Positions 1 through 13,843 of a stretch of DNA of 64,000 bases are shown here, piece by piece; position 1 is the first letter of the stretch; the number at the start of each line of letters is the position of its first letter. The stretch is taken from positions 4,413,418-4,477,417 of the forward strand of contig CM031866.1 in NCBI GenBank assembly GCA_018697195.1, given 5' to 3'. The DNA comes from Certhia americana. Lineage: Eukaryota > Chordata > Aves > Passeriformes > Certhiidae. A model generated the notes under the pieces. That model worked only from the letters and a program-made list of their open reading frames with translations, searched no databases and had not been told where the DNA came from. A program made the position numbers and the translations under genes.

Positions 1-2805
1 ATTATAGAAGTGAGCACTTTAATTCACAGCATTCTAAAACAATGATCAAAATAGAAACAGGAATGGAATAGACCTATCTAGAGGGAAAGAAAAAAAAAAA
101 GAGCTCTTGAAACTAATATTTAGACTGGAGCTCTACCTAAAAGACAACAGCAATATCACAGCCTTGGAGAAAGGGCCACTTGATTTCAGCTGATTAATGT
201 GTTGCTATTTCAAAGGGCCTAATAACTACAAGTTAAAGCTCTGGAGGTTTGGAAGCTGTTTCATCTGAAAATCATTGAAGAGGGGTCCAACTGTTCCTGT
301 CAAGAAGCATGGAGTTTGAACAACCATGAGAGTGGCCCTTTTGACAGCAGTACAAAAGATGAGAGAAGGCAGTCTCAACTGAAAGTAAAAACAAACCCTT
401 AGAAACACGTTTCAAATCTGGTTTTTCTGCTGCTCTGGTTCCAATTTAGCATCTGACTATTAAGACCAGATTTTAGACGAGTGTCTACTAAAATATGCCC
501 ATAAAACATTTGTCACCAGCAAACCCACAGTCATGGGGCAGAACAGTTTTAAGAGGCTTAGAAACCCAGCATAAGATAGGATTTTCTGCGTGATTTTTCT
601 ACACAGTAATTACAATTTTTCTAAGTATAAAATTAATAGGCTCTTTTTGACCTGGCAAGCCTTTGCAGTGCAGCAAGGGATGCTGTGTTATGTGACAAAA
701 TAGCTCTTAGACAACACCAGTAATGTGAGGAGAGTGATACATTCCATCAGATGGGAGAAATAAAAAGGAAAGGAGATTAAATGCATGCGAGGAACCTATG
801 GTAAAAAGTCATTTTCTTGGCCCATGTAGGCTCCAATGCTAATGAAATGCCTCATCAGCAGAGCTGTGAAAAATACTGTTTGAAGCTCCAAATTTCAAAA
901 CCCACAATTCAACTGAACTCTAAACTTCCAACAGCTTCATCAAAAGTTTCCTTGCGATTTATAAACAAGTTCTGTGTAACTCTTGAAGGCAGGAGAAAAA
1001 CTTGGGCTGATCCTGCTGTGAACGTCCACGTTTGGTTTCAAACTAAACTGAACTAACTGAAATCAGTGCACTTGATTTGAGACAGAAAGACATGCTCCCT
1101 CTTATTTACAGGGGAGAGGAATCCTGTATTTTTAACTCATTTCTGGTCTACACAGTTTCAAGTTGTCATGTACACACAAATGAACTCTATAAAAAAGGAA
1201 AAATTTTTGAGAATAAATATTCAGGGACAAATTCTCTAATTTTGTGGGGTTTCTAAGCCTTCAGTCCCTCTGCTCCAGACAAAATACATGATATTAGCCA
1301 ATAATATAAGATACTGGCTCCCCAAAAGGGCACTCGAATCCCTTGGAGCAATAAGCCTGTCAACAACAAATTATTTCTGACAGATACTTATTCCTGCCCT
1401 TAGACAGGGAGAGTACAAGAGTAGAGGAATGAACACACTCACAGAGAGAAGTACATTTGTGCATATGTGCATATATAGCTGTGCATATGGAGCCATCTCT
1501 TCCAGATATGGGCAATATGGATGCAGGAACACAGCAGTGCTGAGCCTCCACTGACAAAAATCAGGGTGCCTGGTGAGGGCCCAGTCTGATGGGAGTGCAG
1601 CAATGAGGCTTGTGCCCTTGGGCTGGCTTGGCATGGACTAGTGAGAGTATTAAAAAAAAAAGATTAAAACCATTAAAAAGAATGGCAACCATATTAATAC
1701 AGCCCCATCTCAAGGCATGGCAAAAAAGGTTGAGGAAACCATGTAGAATGTATTTCCCACTAAAGATCCTCTTCCTAAGATGCATTCCAGAGCTGTTGTG
1801 ACTGATACTCTCCTTCTTCCCACATCCACCTGATGCTCCCTCACCTCAGACTGTGCTGTTATTGCACTTCACAGCTGCGAAACTGGAGCTCAAGGAGGGT
1901 CAGTTCTGAGCAGAGTCACTCCTCCGTTGTAATGCAGTAATGGGGAACGTGGCAGGAAGAGAAATCATACTTAAATAAACCAGCACTGGCAGAAGAAACC
2001 TATTTACTTTAGATTCAATTTGTTTTTTGTGTCCCCGGCAGAAGAACGCGGAGCATCTCAACGGCGGCGTGGAACGTGTGTTGTATTGAACAGCAACGAC
2101 CAAAATCAAAAATGACCTGAAGGAATACAGGCCTTTAAATATTTATGCCACATTACAAATTATCTCTGCATTGCTCCACACACCAGCGTACAACTTACTA
2201 ATTTTTTAAGGGTGTACCACAAGGCAAAAAGCTCTTTGAAGCAAATGTAAGCACAACCGGAATCCAAAAACAAAGACACAAAAAAAATCCACTTAAACAT
2301 CCCAAAAGCCAAGCCAAAGAATCAAACTGTGCCCCAAAAAACCTCAGTCTGCCTAACGTGTGACAGTACAGAACCAAGAAGTAGAAATAAAGGATATATT
2401 TGCACAATTTGTTATCATGTGCATCAACCTAAATTTTTTTGGGGTTTTTTTTAACTCAGGTAATGCTTTGGATAAACAACAAGCCATATTTTGCCCAACC
2501 CAGTTGTCTACATCAGCCAAATGACACAAAACCATGTCCTGTTGCCATATCCACATCCCAACTCTTCCTTTCCCAACTGCTTCTTGCTGAGTGAATGGCC
2601 CAGAATGAGCTCAAGGAGGAAAAAGGGCCCTCAATATGTTGGGAGGCACCCAACTTGTGCTTGACAATTTACATCACATGTGAGGATCCAACAAGAAAAA
2701 GGAGTAAAAGAATAAAGCCTGTGGAGGATGGGAACTCTGGTCAGCATGGTCACAATTTTACCAAATATTCAAAAGCAAAAGAAGAAAAAACACACTTTTC
2801 CCACT

Positions 2806-2806
<1 letters not shown>

Positions 2807-2841
<35 letters not shown>
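2807..2841. repeat. Poly-A homopolymer, 35 bp
   Basis: Uninterrupted run of 35 A on the plus strand, which is poly-T in the MCTP2 transcript. No target-site duplication or recognisable retrocopy lies upstream, so it reads as a mononucleotide microsatellite rather than a retroposon tail. Confidence 0.95.
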
Positions 2842-2842
<1 letters not shown>

Positions 2843-5800
2843 CAAAACCAATAAAAATAGTCCCAAAAACACATGAAAAAACTCATACTGTTTAAGTCAA
2901 TATGTGTTAGGGCCTTTTTTGTCATTGCCTGATTTAGACTCTTCAGGGGGATCTCATTTTCTCTGCTGCTGGTAGGAAGTAGAGACTCATTTGTGTTTTA
3001 AATGAAAGCTGTGATTCATGTGCAATCACAGGACTCTTAAGAAATAGTGCTTTAAGAAGAAGCATGTTCTGCAAAAGTCGCAGAGAAATCAGAAGAGCTG
3101 ACAATATTGCAATCTGTTCTCCACAATCCTCTTGGGACACTGCCGTCGGAAACTCCATCAGGGAAGGTTGGGATGCTACACTCAAGACTGCAAACACTTA
3201 CAAAATGTCCCCACTCTGAGCCTGAATTACTGTTGTCATTAACATGTTCAATGGATTTATCCCCTACTCATAACAATGCCTGGAATCAGAAAGGGAAAAC
3301 AACAAAACAAAAACTAAGCTAATTAAAAAGCGACCATTTTCTTTTATTCTCATTATTTTTGCTACGTTAATGAGGTTACCCAGACTAGAAAAGTGGAACC
3401 AAGATCCACGGATATATTTCTGTAATGAGGAGGTCAGGGAAGAGGCATTCAGTCTAGATTCACTGAAACTTATCACTTGTAAAGTCTGTGTCTAAGTTAA
3501 GATTTCTAAATTGCATTCCAGCTATTTGACAATTACCTGGCACACTGGTCAGTGTGGGTGATAATTTCCAACACCAAAGGGTGCATGCCTGGGGGTGTCA
3601 CCTCTGTCCTCTAAAACACATGCATTTAACTCCCAAAGCCAATGCCCACCAGCCTAGTGGGTGCCCCTGTCCAATTTTCTTGTGGCTCCTACTTTATCCC
3701 TAATCCCTAAAAGAGTTTAAAACAAAATCAGCTACAACACGAGTTTTGGGTTCTATATTTATGTACGTGTAACAGTTTTAGAGTAAAAGATTTCAAATCC
3801 TTTTAGGTGGCAGACACTGAAGAAATAGCTTGTTTGCCAACATGCTGACTGGTCTAATTTTTCCCTCATGCTTTTATCTAACGTATTTTACATTTCTTGT
3901 GCCAAGTAAAATACAGTTAAGACCCTCAAGCAATAAGACTTAAAATTAGAAAAAAAAAAAGAAAAGAAAAAAAAAAGGAAAAAAGAGGAAAAGAAAATAT
4001 TACAACAGTTTTCTGTCTTTTGGGGTAATCCTCTGGGGATGGGCCAGGGGAATAAGTAAGTATGCATGCTACTTCTAAAGGGGTTACTATCACAAACCAA
4101 GGTGACTGGAGAAGATCCCAAAACAAAGATGGGGTGACATGCAAGAAAAAAAAGATCTGCTGGTTTATATCATTGATAAATTAAATGGTCATTTTTAATT
4201 CTAAAGTTTTGCGTTGTTTATCAGCAGGGTGATAGCTCTGGAATTATTCTCATACACAAAGTTGTAATCCATTTGCAAGGAAGACAGGCATTATGCAAGT
4301 TAAAAGCTTGATCTTATAGTAAATAATTATTCTAAAAAGCATCAGAAAAAAATATTTGTGCTATTTAAAAGAAGACAAATTTTATTTATTCTGGATAAGG
4401 TGAACACCTTAAAAGGGTCATGAAAAAAAATTATCATTAGCTGAGCTGATAAACATCCACTTCTTTGGAGATGTATTTGCTAACATTTTGAGAAACATTA
4501 GCAGCAAGGGACAGATGGTGACGTAATTGTTCAGCAGTGGAAGGAGTGGTGGTGGAAGTGCTCTTAAATTTGGGCTCTCGACTGAGTTCCAGTTGGGAAC
4601 AAATGGGAGTCTTAAATTATATGTTTAAACTACTTTAATGACTCCTCTTCACTTTCATAATGTAAGTTAGAGCTGAATGACTAAAGGAAAAAGAGCTCTC
4701 TGATAAAGCAAACATGTTAAAATAGACTGTGTTCAGTGAGAATCACACATAAGGTTACTTCTCTGGCATCTCCAGCTATGGGAACATGGAGAAAAAGAAA
4801 AAAAATCAAAAAACAAGTTTGTAGAACCTGGCAGTAAACCCAGTCAAATGAGGAATAGATGATTGTTAACATCATTAGTGCAAAACTGGTACCCTCTTTT
4901 CCAAAACCTCCAATCCTAAAAAAAAAACAATTCCACATTGAAACAAAGGAACAATAAAAAAAAAATTTAAAAATCCTAAACCAAAAAACCAGTAAACCAA
5001 GACCACAAACCCAGAAATCTAAAAACACCTCTAAAGAATAAATAAAGCAGTGAGATGATATCCTTTCAGGCAAAGAATTCCAGATAATTTATTCTCTGTC
5101 TTTAAACTGTACTTGGGATGGATTCCCCAACACAGCTCCATGACAGAGCCCAGAAAGTCTCTTCATCTGCCTGGGATAGATTTCCCACAGTGAAGAGGAG
5201 AAAAGTAGTTCCTAACTGAAGCCCAGCCCTTCCCACACCTAGGACACCAGGAACAGTGTGATTACACAACACTTAATTCCAGCAGGTTCATAATCTGCAG
5301 TGTGACAAAACTGCTGCATTACAGAACAAATGCATGAAGCTGACTGAGGCTCACTGTAATTATACCCTGGATATGTTACCATTGTAAGCTAATAGCAGTG
5401 ACACACAAAAACACCCCCCTGTATATTGACAACATGACTATGTAATAGAGATTTTCCACTAGCAGACCTGTAGTGTCTTGTTTTCCAAAACACAGAATAA
5501 TCTTGGAAAAAAAAAAAAATTTGAAAAATTGCAAGACTCCTGCAATTTCAAGCAGCTGTTCAGGTAAAACTAAAGCCAGAAGACTGTTTATTTTAATAAA
5601 GCTATTATATGTGCAACTCCAAATTAGGAATGGCAGGAGACTGGGGGATGCCTAAACCATCACCACCTGTTTGCCCTGAAAATCAATTAAAGTCACACTA
5701 TCACAGCAATCCCTTCCTAGCTAATAAAAGTTATACAGCTTCAACATGCAGCTTTAGGTGCTTTGTGGGAATGTGCCTGAAATCTAAATCCTGAGTCTCA

Positions 5801-8110
5801 CATTACTTCAACACTAAACACAACTCTGAACCACTGTAAAACTTGCTTTTTTGGGGTTAGACGAGGTGTTAAGAGAAGAGAGATCCCGAAATGCTGTTTT
5901 GATGCAATGGATTGAACTAATAATCAGTAAATTCTAATGATTCAGCCAAGAACATTATTATATAGAGTTTGAAGTAGGAGAAAACTGAAGTCCTTTATGA
6001 CACATGCCTGTTCAACATATTCTGTGCTGCAGAACAGATCCAACTTTACAAGTTGAAAGCAAGGGCAGTAGAGACATCCCAAGTGTTTTAGTAATTAAAC
6101 GAATATGCATAATGAACCATATGCCCAAAGGGCCTGTTCTTCATGTGGGCCAGATTTTTGTTTGAATTTTTAATTTTTATATACAGATGAAACATTTCAT
6201 GTAATATAGCAACAGTGCAAAGGAACATGCTATGCAGGAAGGGAAGGAGGAACTACCCATCTGAGAACGATCAGAATACACTTGATGAATTCTGCTCCTC
6301 AATTTCCGATTCAGAGCCAAGAGGGCTTTAAAAAAAAAAAAAAAGAAAGAAAGAAAAAATCCTTTTCTCCTTTGAACAGCTGTATTACTCATCTGCTCAG
6401 AGTCTAGAAAAGAGGCATTGAATATATGTATATTTATATAGGTCATATTTATACATTTATGTGTGAAATGGATTCGATACACCAACACATTTAGATGCTG
6501 CAAGACTAGCAAAAACACAGACACTATCAAATGGAAAAGCTTCTGATCCACTAGAAAAAATAACTACAGGATGGCTCTCTGGTCGGCAGGACCTGTCACG
6601 TTGTGTGAGCTGCAGTGAAACAGGACACACTCACATCTGTCTGAGAAACAGGAACGGGCATTTTGAAAAAGATGGGTCAAATTCCACTCTTGTTACAGTA
6701 ACATTACTCTACTGTGAATGTGAGGATACCTCAGCCTTGTTGCAGAAATATTAAATCTCCCCAAGTTCTCTGGGGGTGGAGCCGTGCTTCTCCTTTCTCA
6801 GTAACATTTACCTTTTTTTCCCTCCCTTGCCCTTAAAGTACTTTCTGAGCAAAAGAAGCATCCTTTGCAAATGTAACCTATTTCAAATATCTAGCCTGCC
6901 AAATAATAAACCAGTTCTTTTAAGTGGTTCTGATCCACTGGGCAAATTTCTATTTTGCTTCAAAAAAACAGTAACAATTTGTCAGTGTGGACATTCTGGT
7001 TCAGAAGCAGAAAAACTTTCCTGCCTTGAGCTTTACCAGCTTTCCGAGTACATTTTTGTTTCAGGCTTTATGGACCAAGAGAACTCAATGCTAATCAGAC
7101 TTAGTGAGAGGAAAATGTTGGGAGTAAATAGCAGAGTGCCTCACAGTAGCTGAGGTGTGGCACTCTGAGTCCCACAGAGATGTGCTGGGGAAGCACCAGC
7201 CCAGCAATAAGGGATGGAGACCACAATGTGAGCACTTTTGAATTAAAAGGGCAACTTTTCATCAAATTCACCAGTTAAAATTTTCACGGGAATTCAGGAA
7301 CTCCTATAGCCAAAAGTAAATGGCATGGCAACGTAAAAGCAACCCTGGCCTCAGGACAGAGTATTTAAAATATGAAATAGTTGTAAATAGTAGTATTCAT
7401 TGCACTCAGTCCTAATTTGGGGTCTGTGCTTTTGCCACTGCTTGGTTTGCATGATCTAGTGGTCTCCATGGAAAGACAGATAAACTTCAACAGCTGTCAG
7501 AAGACAAAAATTGACAAGGAGCATCACCTTTCCTGACTGTTTAAATCCTTTAAGGAAGTGTTGGAGCAATTAGAGAGGGAGTTTAATCTTTGCAGAGTGC
7601 ATTAACACTCTCCGACCTCCCAGACAATAGATCAGACCTCAGACACATAATGCTTCCCTAAGGCTTTTTAACCAGAGCATTTGATCTCATCCCCACTCTG
7701 TGTGTCTTACTATAGGTATCAGTGTGTGAGACAGGATTCATTGGGCACTAAAGGACCACTGGCTCTGCCAGTATTCATACAACTTTCAAAAAAGAAAGCA
7801 AGAATTGCTTTCATTGCAATGCATGCTGCTGCAGAAGCACTACTTCCCAGAAGAAGGGAAAAAAAAAGCTTAGATTAGTTTTTTATTCATAGAAACAGTT
7901 ATCTGATAATAATTTCAAAATACTTCATTTCTTAACCCCTGCAGAGGGACTTAAGGGAAAGGGAATTAGGAAGACAGGTCTGGTTTATTAAGGAAATTGA
8001 AATATATCATTGCAAATAATTTTCCCAAATGTGTACATGGAAGTATCTGGGGAAGTTTTCTTAACTGCTAGAACAAGTCATCATCTTATTCCTGATGGGC
8101 ATGTTCAGTT

Positions 8111-8131
8111 AAAAAAAAAAAAAAAAAAAAA
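8111..8131. repeat. Poly-A homopolymer, 21 bp
   Basis: Uninterrupted run of 21 A on the plus strand inside the 3' intron. No associated element was recognised. Confidence 0.95.
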
Positions 8132-11100
8132 GTTAATGTCACTGTATCAATTATGCATTTCCCATTTGATATTCTAAACATTTTAAGAAAATTTGCTTAG
8201 TGCAAATTTTTAATGGAATTAGACTTTCTGGCCATCATGTTCTGACAGAAGCCACATCTCTTATGGCCAATATATAATGGGAGGATAAAAGCAGCTCACT
8301 GGACTCCCACCCACTGCTAAAAAATGGGTGCTGCAGTCTCCCTAAACACTGGGGGTTCCCCCCCCCATGCACTACATTTGAGGTACCCTTATGGCTAAAA
8401 ATATTTAGATGAGGCTATTAATGCTTTTCATTAGCAGCAGGATTTTGTTCTACTTTTCTAGACCTACAGAAAGTGCCTTTTTGTGGAGTACCTGCATTAC
8501 AAAAAGGTTTGGCTGCTGTTGAAATGGGTATCTCAAATTTGCCAAGCCAAGTGCATCACAAATGACAAAAAGGTCACATATACCCAGTATATTTAAAAAC
8601 AAGCAAGCCTTCAAAGTCAAAGTGTAATGCAGTTATTTCTAATCTGAACAAACAATAGAATGCATCTAATGAAAGCTGACAATTGGCTTTGATACAGAGA
8701 TGTGCTGCTCTTCTCTTCCATTAAAAGATGAAAGCTGAAGGAAAGTACAGAAGACAGCAACTTCTCCCAAAACAAAAGCAGAAAGTTCTGAACCTGAGCT
8801 AGCAAAGTAGTTAAAGGCTGTTTCAGTGAAGACTTTTTGCTCACCTTTGGCACTCATCTTTCAGTAAACATGCTGACTTTACACGGGTAATGCTAAAGGT
8901 AAAATAAATCAGCATATTAGACTGGTACAAAACCCTACATGTTTTACATATTTAATAACACTTCTCAAAATCACAGCACTACCTTTAAAAAATTATAATA
9001 TTAAAAAACAAACAAACAAAAAAAACCCCACACAGAAAAACACCAAAAGAAACCAGCTAAGCTTGACTACAGCGTGGATGCCATGATCAAGAATAACAGA
9101 TTTAATTTTCATGAAGTTGTCAGGGAAGAGATCAAAACTCTATTGATGTTACTGGTAGCAGTGCAAATCTTTACTGTGGAAGCAGTGAAATTTATACACA
9201 ATTAATAGTAAAGATTTTTTTTTTTTAAATCAGATTTCTGGGATTTTGCAGTCATCCCACTGCTCCAGGTTTATTTCCAACTGAAATTTAAAAAAAACGC
9301 AAAAAAAATGGAAGGTATATACCCTGTTATAAGGTATTTTTACTGTTTCTGCTATCCTCAAACAACCCAAGAACTTTCTGGTTACTTAAGAATTACCTCT
9401 AAATTAAAGCACATCTTAGTTGCTAATAAAGAAAAGTAAAGCTAAATGAGAACAGGCTTTTTTAAAAAGTGTATTTGCTCTGCAGCTTCTCTACTAATCT
9501 CTTTTTATTTCAGAACTTGTAAAGGATCCAACTCTTTCTTATTTAAAAGAAAAAAGAAACAAAAAAAAAAAAGCCCGACAAGCAGAACGCCTTAAGAGAA
9601 ATCCCTCAAGGTGTATCTGTCTCCATCATAAAACCAAAATGTTGTATTACCTTCAAATGGGAAATTTCTTCCAGTTGTCACGATTTCTGCAACTAGTGTT
9701 ACATTAGCACTGAGAGAAAGGGTGAATTAAATTAAAAATAAAATAGTTCAAGCAAGAGAAAGAAAACCTGCCAGAAAAATCTGACAAAAGCCTGAATGCC
9801 AGAGCTGGCTCATTCCTGAGGGTCCATCGCCATCTACAGGCTTTTCCTCCTCTCAGAAAACCTGATAAGTCTATTCACACAGGATTTCTGCCCAAAACAA
9901 GGATGTAGATTTTTTTAACTGATGTTAAATAACACAGCTTTGCTGAAGCTAATGGAGTTACAGAGATTTAAACCACCTACAGACGTGTCTCTTAACTAAT
10001 TCCCCTTATTTTGGAAGAATAAAAACTTCCTCTAAGCTTCAGGGGAATGTAATATTGTTCTAAACTTACATTTGTGTTTAGAAAAAAAAAAAATCTATCT
10101 TTTTAAAATTAAAAGAAAAAAAAAAGTACTGATGGGGTGTTCCACCAATGACATAGGAGATAACAGTCAACGTCTACAATTTTCCTCTAAAACTGAGTGC
10201 TTTAAAGTACTTTCTAACAAGTGTCAAGTCAAAGTAATGTGAATAATGAAACAAACCCAAGCAGATGCTGACTGAAAGAAAATCAATACACCTGTGGCTC
10301 TGGGGGGGCGGGAGGGAAAGAGCACACTGAGTATAAGAATTTTTAATTTTAATGGAATTTTCGCTTCCATATATATACCCTTTTCACCCTACATGCCATG
10401 GGTTTCCTGCTTTTTTTGTTTGTTTGTTTGGGCTGAGCCGTATGTTTTTCCCATACAGCTTGCAGAGTCTAAATCCATGCCAGCTTTGGGAATTTTACAA
10501 ATAAGCTTCTCATATTCTGGTATTTCCAATAGTGGTGGGTAAGGAGCTTCTGTCTCACACTCCTGTTTAATGAGTCTCACGCAGATGCAACATTCATTCA
10601 ACTCAGAATACTAATTTCATCTTTGTTTATGCAATTTCTAGTCTATGAATAAAGTGAACTTTCAGAAAAAGCACCAGGCAAAATTGGGAAAATTAAAATG
10701 ACTTGATCCTGCCATGGAAAATCATTTCTTTAGGATAAGACAGCAAATTATTGCAGATAAATTTCTCTTGGTTTTCAGCCTGCCATTCAGTTCAGAAGAA
10801 TTACAAGTCAGAATCTTGTGATAAGAATAAAAAATTCAGAAGATGCCCATGAGATTTAATCTGAAGCACCTCTAAACAATTTAAGACTGCAAAAAGAAAT
10901 ACAACACAAGAGAAAAGCCAGTTTTCAGGTAGCAGGCATGTCAGCCTTGTCCAAATTTTTTGTGGCAAATTCCTAAAGTCAGAATGGAGGTTTGTAATAA
11001 AACCATAAAAATCATGAGCTAAATTAACCTTTGACATAATCCAACTTCTGCAATTTTGGGGGGAGTAAAGAAACCAGTGCTCCGTTCCTGGAGAGAGAAT

Positions 11101-11784
11101 TTTACATTTTTTAAAACATTTAAATAATAGCCAAAGGTTTTTAAAAAAAAAAAAAAATAATTAAATGCTAATGTGTGATTACTCTCACAGTTGGGAGAAC
11201 ACAGAATATCTGCTAGCAAGGCATTAGGTACAGGAGTTCAGCAGTGTTAAATATACAAATAAACCCAGCAACAGGCAAGAGTATTATTTTACTGTGCTGA
11301 ACAAAGCAAAATAAATATGAGGCATGTAAAAATAAATAGGAAAAGTACAAAACAGCATAAGATCAACAACAATCTTTTGCAAAATTTCAGGACTTCGAAA
11401 GACACAAGGCTTTATATATTAAGGAAAAATTTTAAAAAAAAAGAAAGAATTAGAAAAAGGGCTTCATAAATCAAACGGGGAAAGTACAACACAATATAGC
11501 AAACTCCAGCCAGACCACAAAGAGGGTTTGCTCTTCATAAACATCAGATCAGGCAGCTAAAATTATTACCAAAGCGCTCTTGTAACTGTCACCTGTGGTG
11601 GGTATAATTACAGGCTACTGCTGCAAGCACGCCCACGTCATATGGCAATAAAAGGACCTACAGCTTGCCAAGACCAGGCAGACAATGGAGAACACACACC
11701 ACCTGACGAGAGCCCAAAAAGATCAGCCAGGGAGACTAATAAAAATGACAGCTTTGAAACAAATGACAAAGCTTCAACCACCAG

Positions 11785-11814
<30 letters not shown>
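11785..11814. repeat. Poly-A homopolymer, 30 bp
   Basis: Uninterrupted run of 30 A on the plus strand. A separate T16 run lies about 140 bp further right (11957-11972). The sequence before the A-run has no coding or SINE signature that I recognise. Confidence 0.95.
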
Positions 11815-11817
<3 letters not shown>

Positions 11818-13800
11818 GATATCAAATTAGAAGGAAATGCAAGCACTGAGGAGAGTTCTCCAACAGGTTGCAAGTTGAGCACAAAGGCAGGCAGAAGGAT
11901 TTGTGGATGCAGTTAGTTCGGGTTTTAGTTAGAAAGAGCCCTTTTTCATTTGCCCCTTTTTTTTTTTTTTTTAATTAGATAAAATGTTCCCACATTTGAT
12001 CTTGGCTTTGTGGGCTGTCACTAAATAGCCAGAGAGATGAAAACCACATTTCCAATCTGATTCAGGAGACTGACAGACACACATATCTATTTAGCTATCT
12101 TAGCACCAACACCTTCCAGGGATAAATCCATATACTATAACAAAGTATTATTTCTTTGAATAATGAATTTCTTTCTCTTTGCCTTAATTCTCCACTGGAT
12201 GCCTGTGTACACATTCCTGCTGACCAGCTGCACATAGCCTTATCCTACATCAGGACTGTTCTTTTATCCAAATACTTGGACCACAGGCTTTAACACCCAT
12301 AGCCAAAGTATTAAAAGGTTTTATCATCAATTAAACCCAAAAAAATGCAATTAAAGAATGAAAGGCAATGATTTAGGTCTCTCTCATTACCAGGGCTGAG
12401 GGAATCATTTCAATGTGATGCATTCAAGTTCTGAGTACATGACACAGAAAGCCTCAAAAATATCAGCACAGCATAATTTGAGAGGAAGATCTCCAACTCC
12501 AAAATCAAGGGAAGTGCTATATAGAGTAAATGCCTTCTTAAGCACACACAGAGGAAATCACTCCTCACATGCAAAACACAGTTTTGCTTTTATTTTTATA
12601 TTGAAACATTTCACTGGTAAGAAGCAAATCCCCGAAACTCCTGAGCTAGAAACATAGAGCCATCCATCTTTTTCAAAGTTAAAAGGTATATTTGTACTGG
12701 TCTCTGCTCAGCTCCATCTCACTCTGACTCCAAAGCTTCAAACTTTGCTTTTTAAATCTTGTTTATTGTGTTGTCAAGGCTCAAAGTGGTTATTTCCCTA
12801 TTAACTTTGTCCTTGTTTGTTCTTGCATTTTTGAAAGAGCTGGAAATAACATGTGTTTACTTTGCTGTGCGTCTCTCAGCATCGTCAATACCACTGTTGC
12901 TATTCCAGGAATTTTAACTGCTGCAGCAAAGCAAAGTCTGGGATCTCAAGCTTAAACTGTATTCCCCTCAACCACGGAAGAATAATAGTAAAAATTGCTG
13001 GGAAAAGGGTGAAACCATCCCCTTTAATTGTCTGGAGAAGCCTGTTTCTCATCTGAGCAGCCACTTGTGTCAGGTAACGTGCTCCTGACAGCTCTGCAGC
13101 CAGAACTGGAGCGTTTGCACAGGCACTGCCACGAGCAGCCAGGGGGAAGCAGGATGGAAACGTTTCCTCCGTCATTAGGAAAATACTTCTAGTGGGATAT
13201 AACAGCCTGAAATAAAAACACACCTCTGCACTCCAACCTTTTCACTGGAGTTGGAGACAACGATTTTAAAGATGTGCCTTTGCCAGGGGGTTGCAGAGGG
13301 AAAGAGGGGAAGAAATGGTGGGGGGCTCTGAAGAATTACTTACTAGGTCAAATTCCTGAAACCTGCCTCTTGCTGCTCCTCCAGCACCATCTCTAGCCTT
13401 AACATGAACGAATTTCTGGAGCAGTGTTATTTTACAGCTCCCCTACTTAAATAGAAACTGCCTGCCTTCCTTGCCGACTGCTTCTTTAAAACTGTAGCAA
13501 AACACAAGCTGCAAATGGGCTGAGAACAGCCCGTAGCAAAAGCTCTACAGTAAAGCGGATGTAAAGACCATCTCTTTTGCATTAATACTTTTTTCCTTTT
13601 TTTTTTTTTAAAGTTTTTTTCTTCTTCCAAGTTCCCTATTCAGTATTTGAAGAATACTCATTCTTCTCTCTTTAGGATTACATCTATTCATTTTATTTAG
13701 CTTTTTAATGTGGAGACATTTTAATCTACCGTTACTTTAATGCTGTTCCCGAATAGTTTGGGAACAATGATTTATATTTCATCCTCAGCTCTGAGGATTG

Positions 13801-13840
<40 letters not shown>
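13801..13840. repeat. Poly-A homopolymer, 40 bp (longest in the window)
   Basis: Uninterrupted run of 40 A on the plus strand, directly followed by GGGGCAGAGG. It is the longest homopolymer seen and likely to be length-polymorphic or mis-sized by sequencing. Confidence 0.95.

Positions 13841-13843
<3 letters not shown>

Noticed and set aside
4717..5073. 118-codon hydrophobic open frame on the minus strand, considered as a missing MCTP2 membrane exon
   Set aside because: Its Phe/Leu content comes from poly-A on the plus strand. It lacks the conserved VWNFELYMIPL-type words of the MCTP membrane region and proper splice borders.
2807..13840. Long poly-A tracts as tails of processed pseudogenes or SINEs
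   Set aside because: No coding-like or SINE-like unit precedes them and no flanking duplications were seen. CR1, the main bird retroposon, does not leave poly-A tails.
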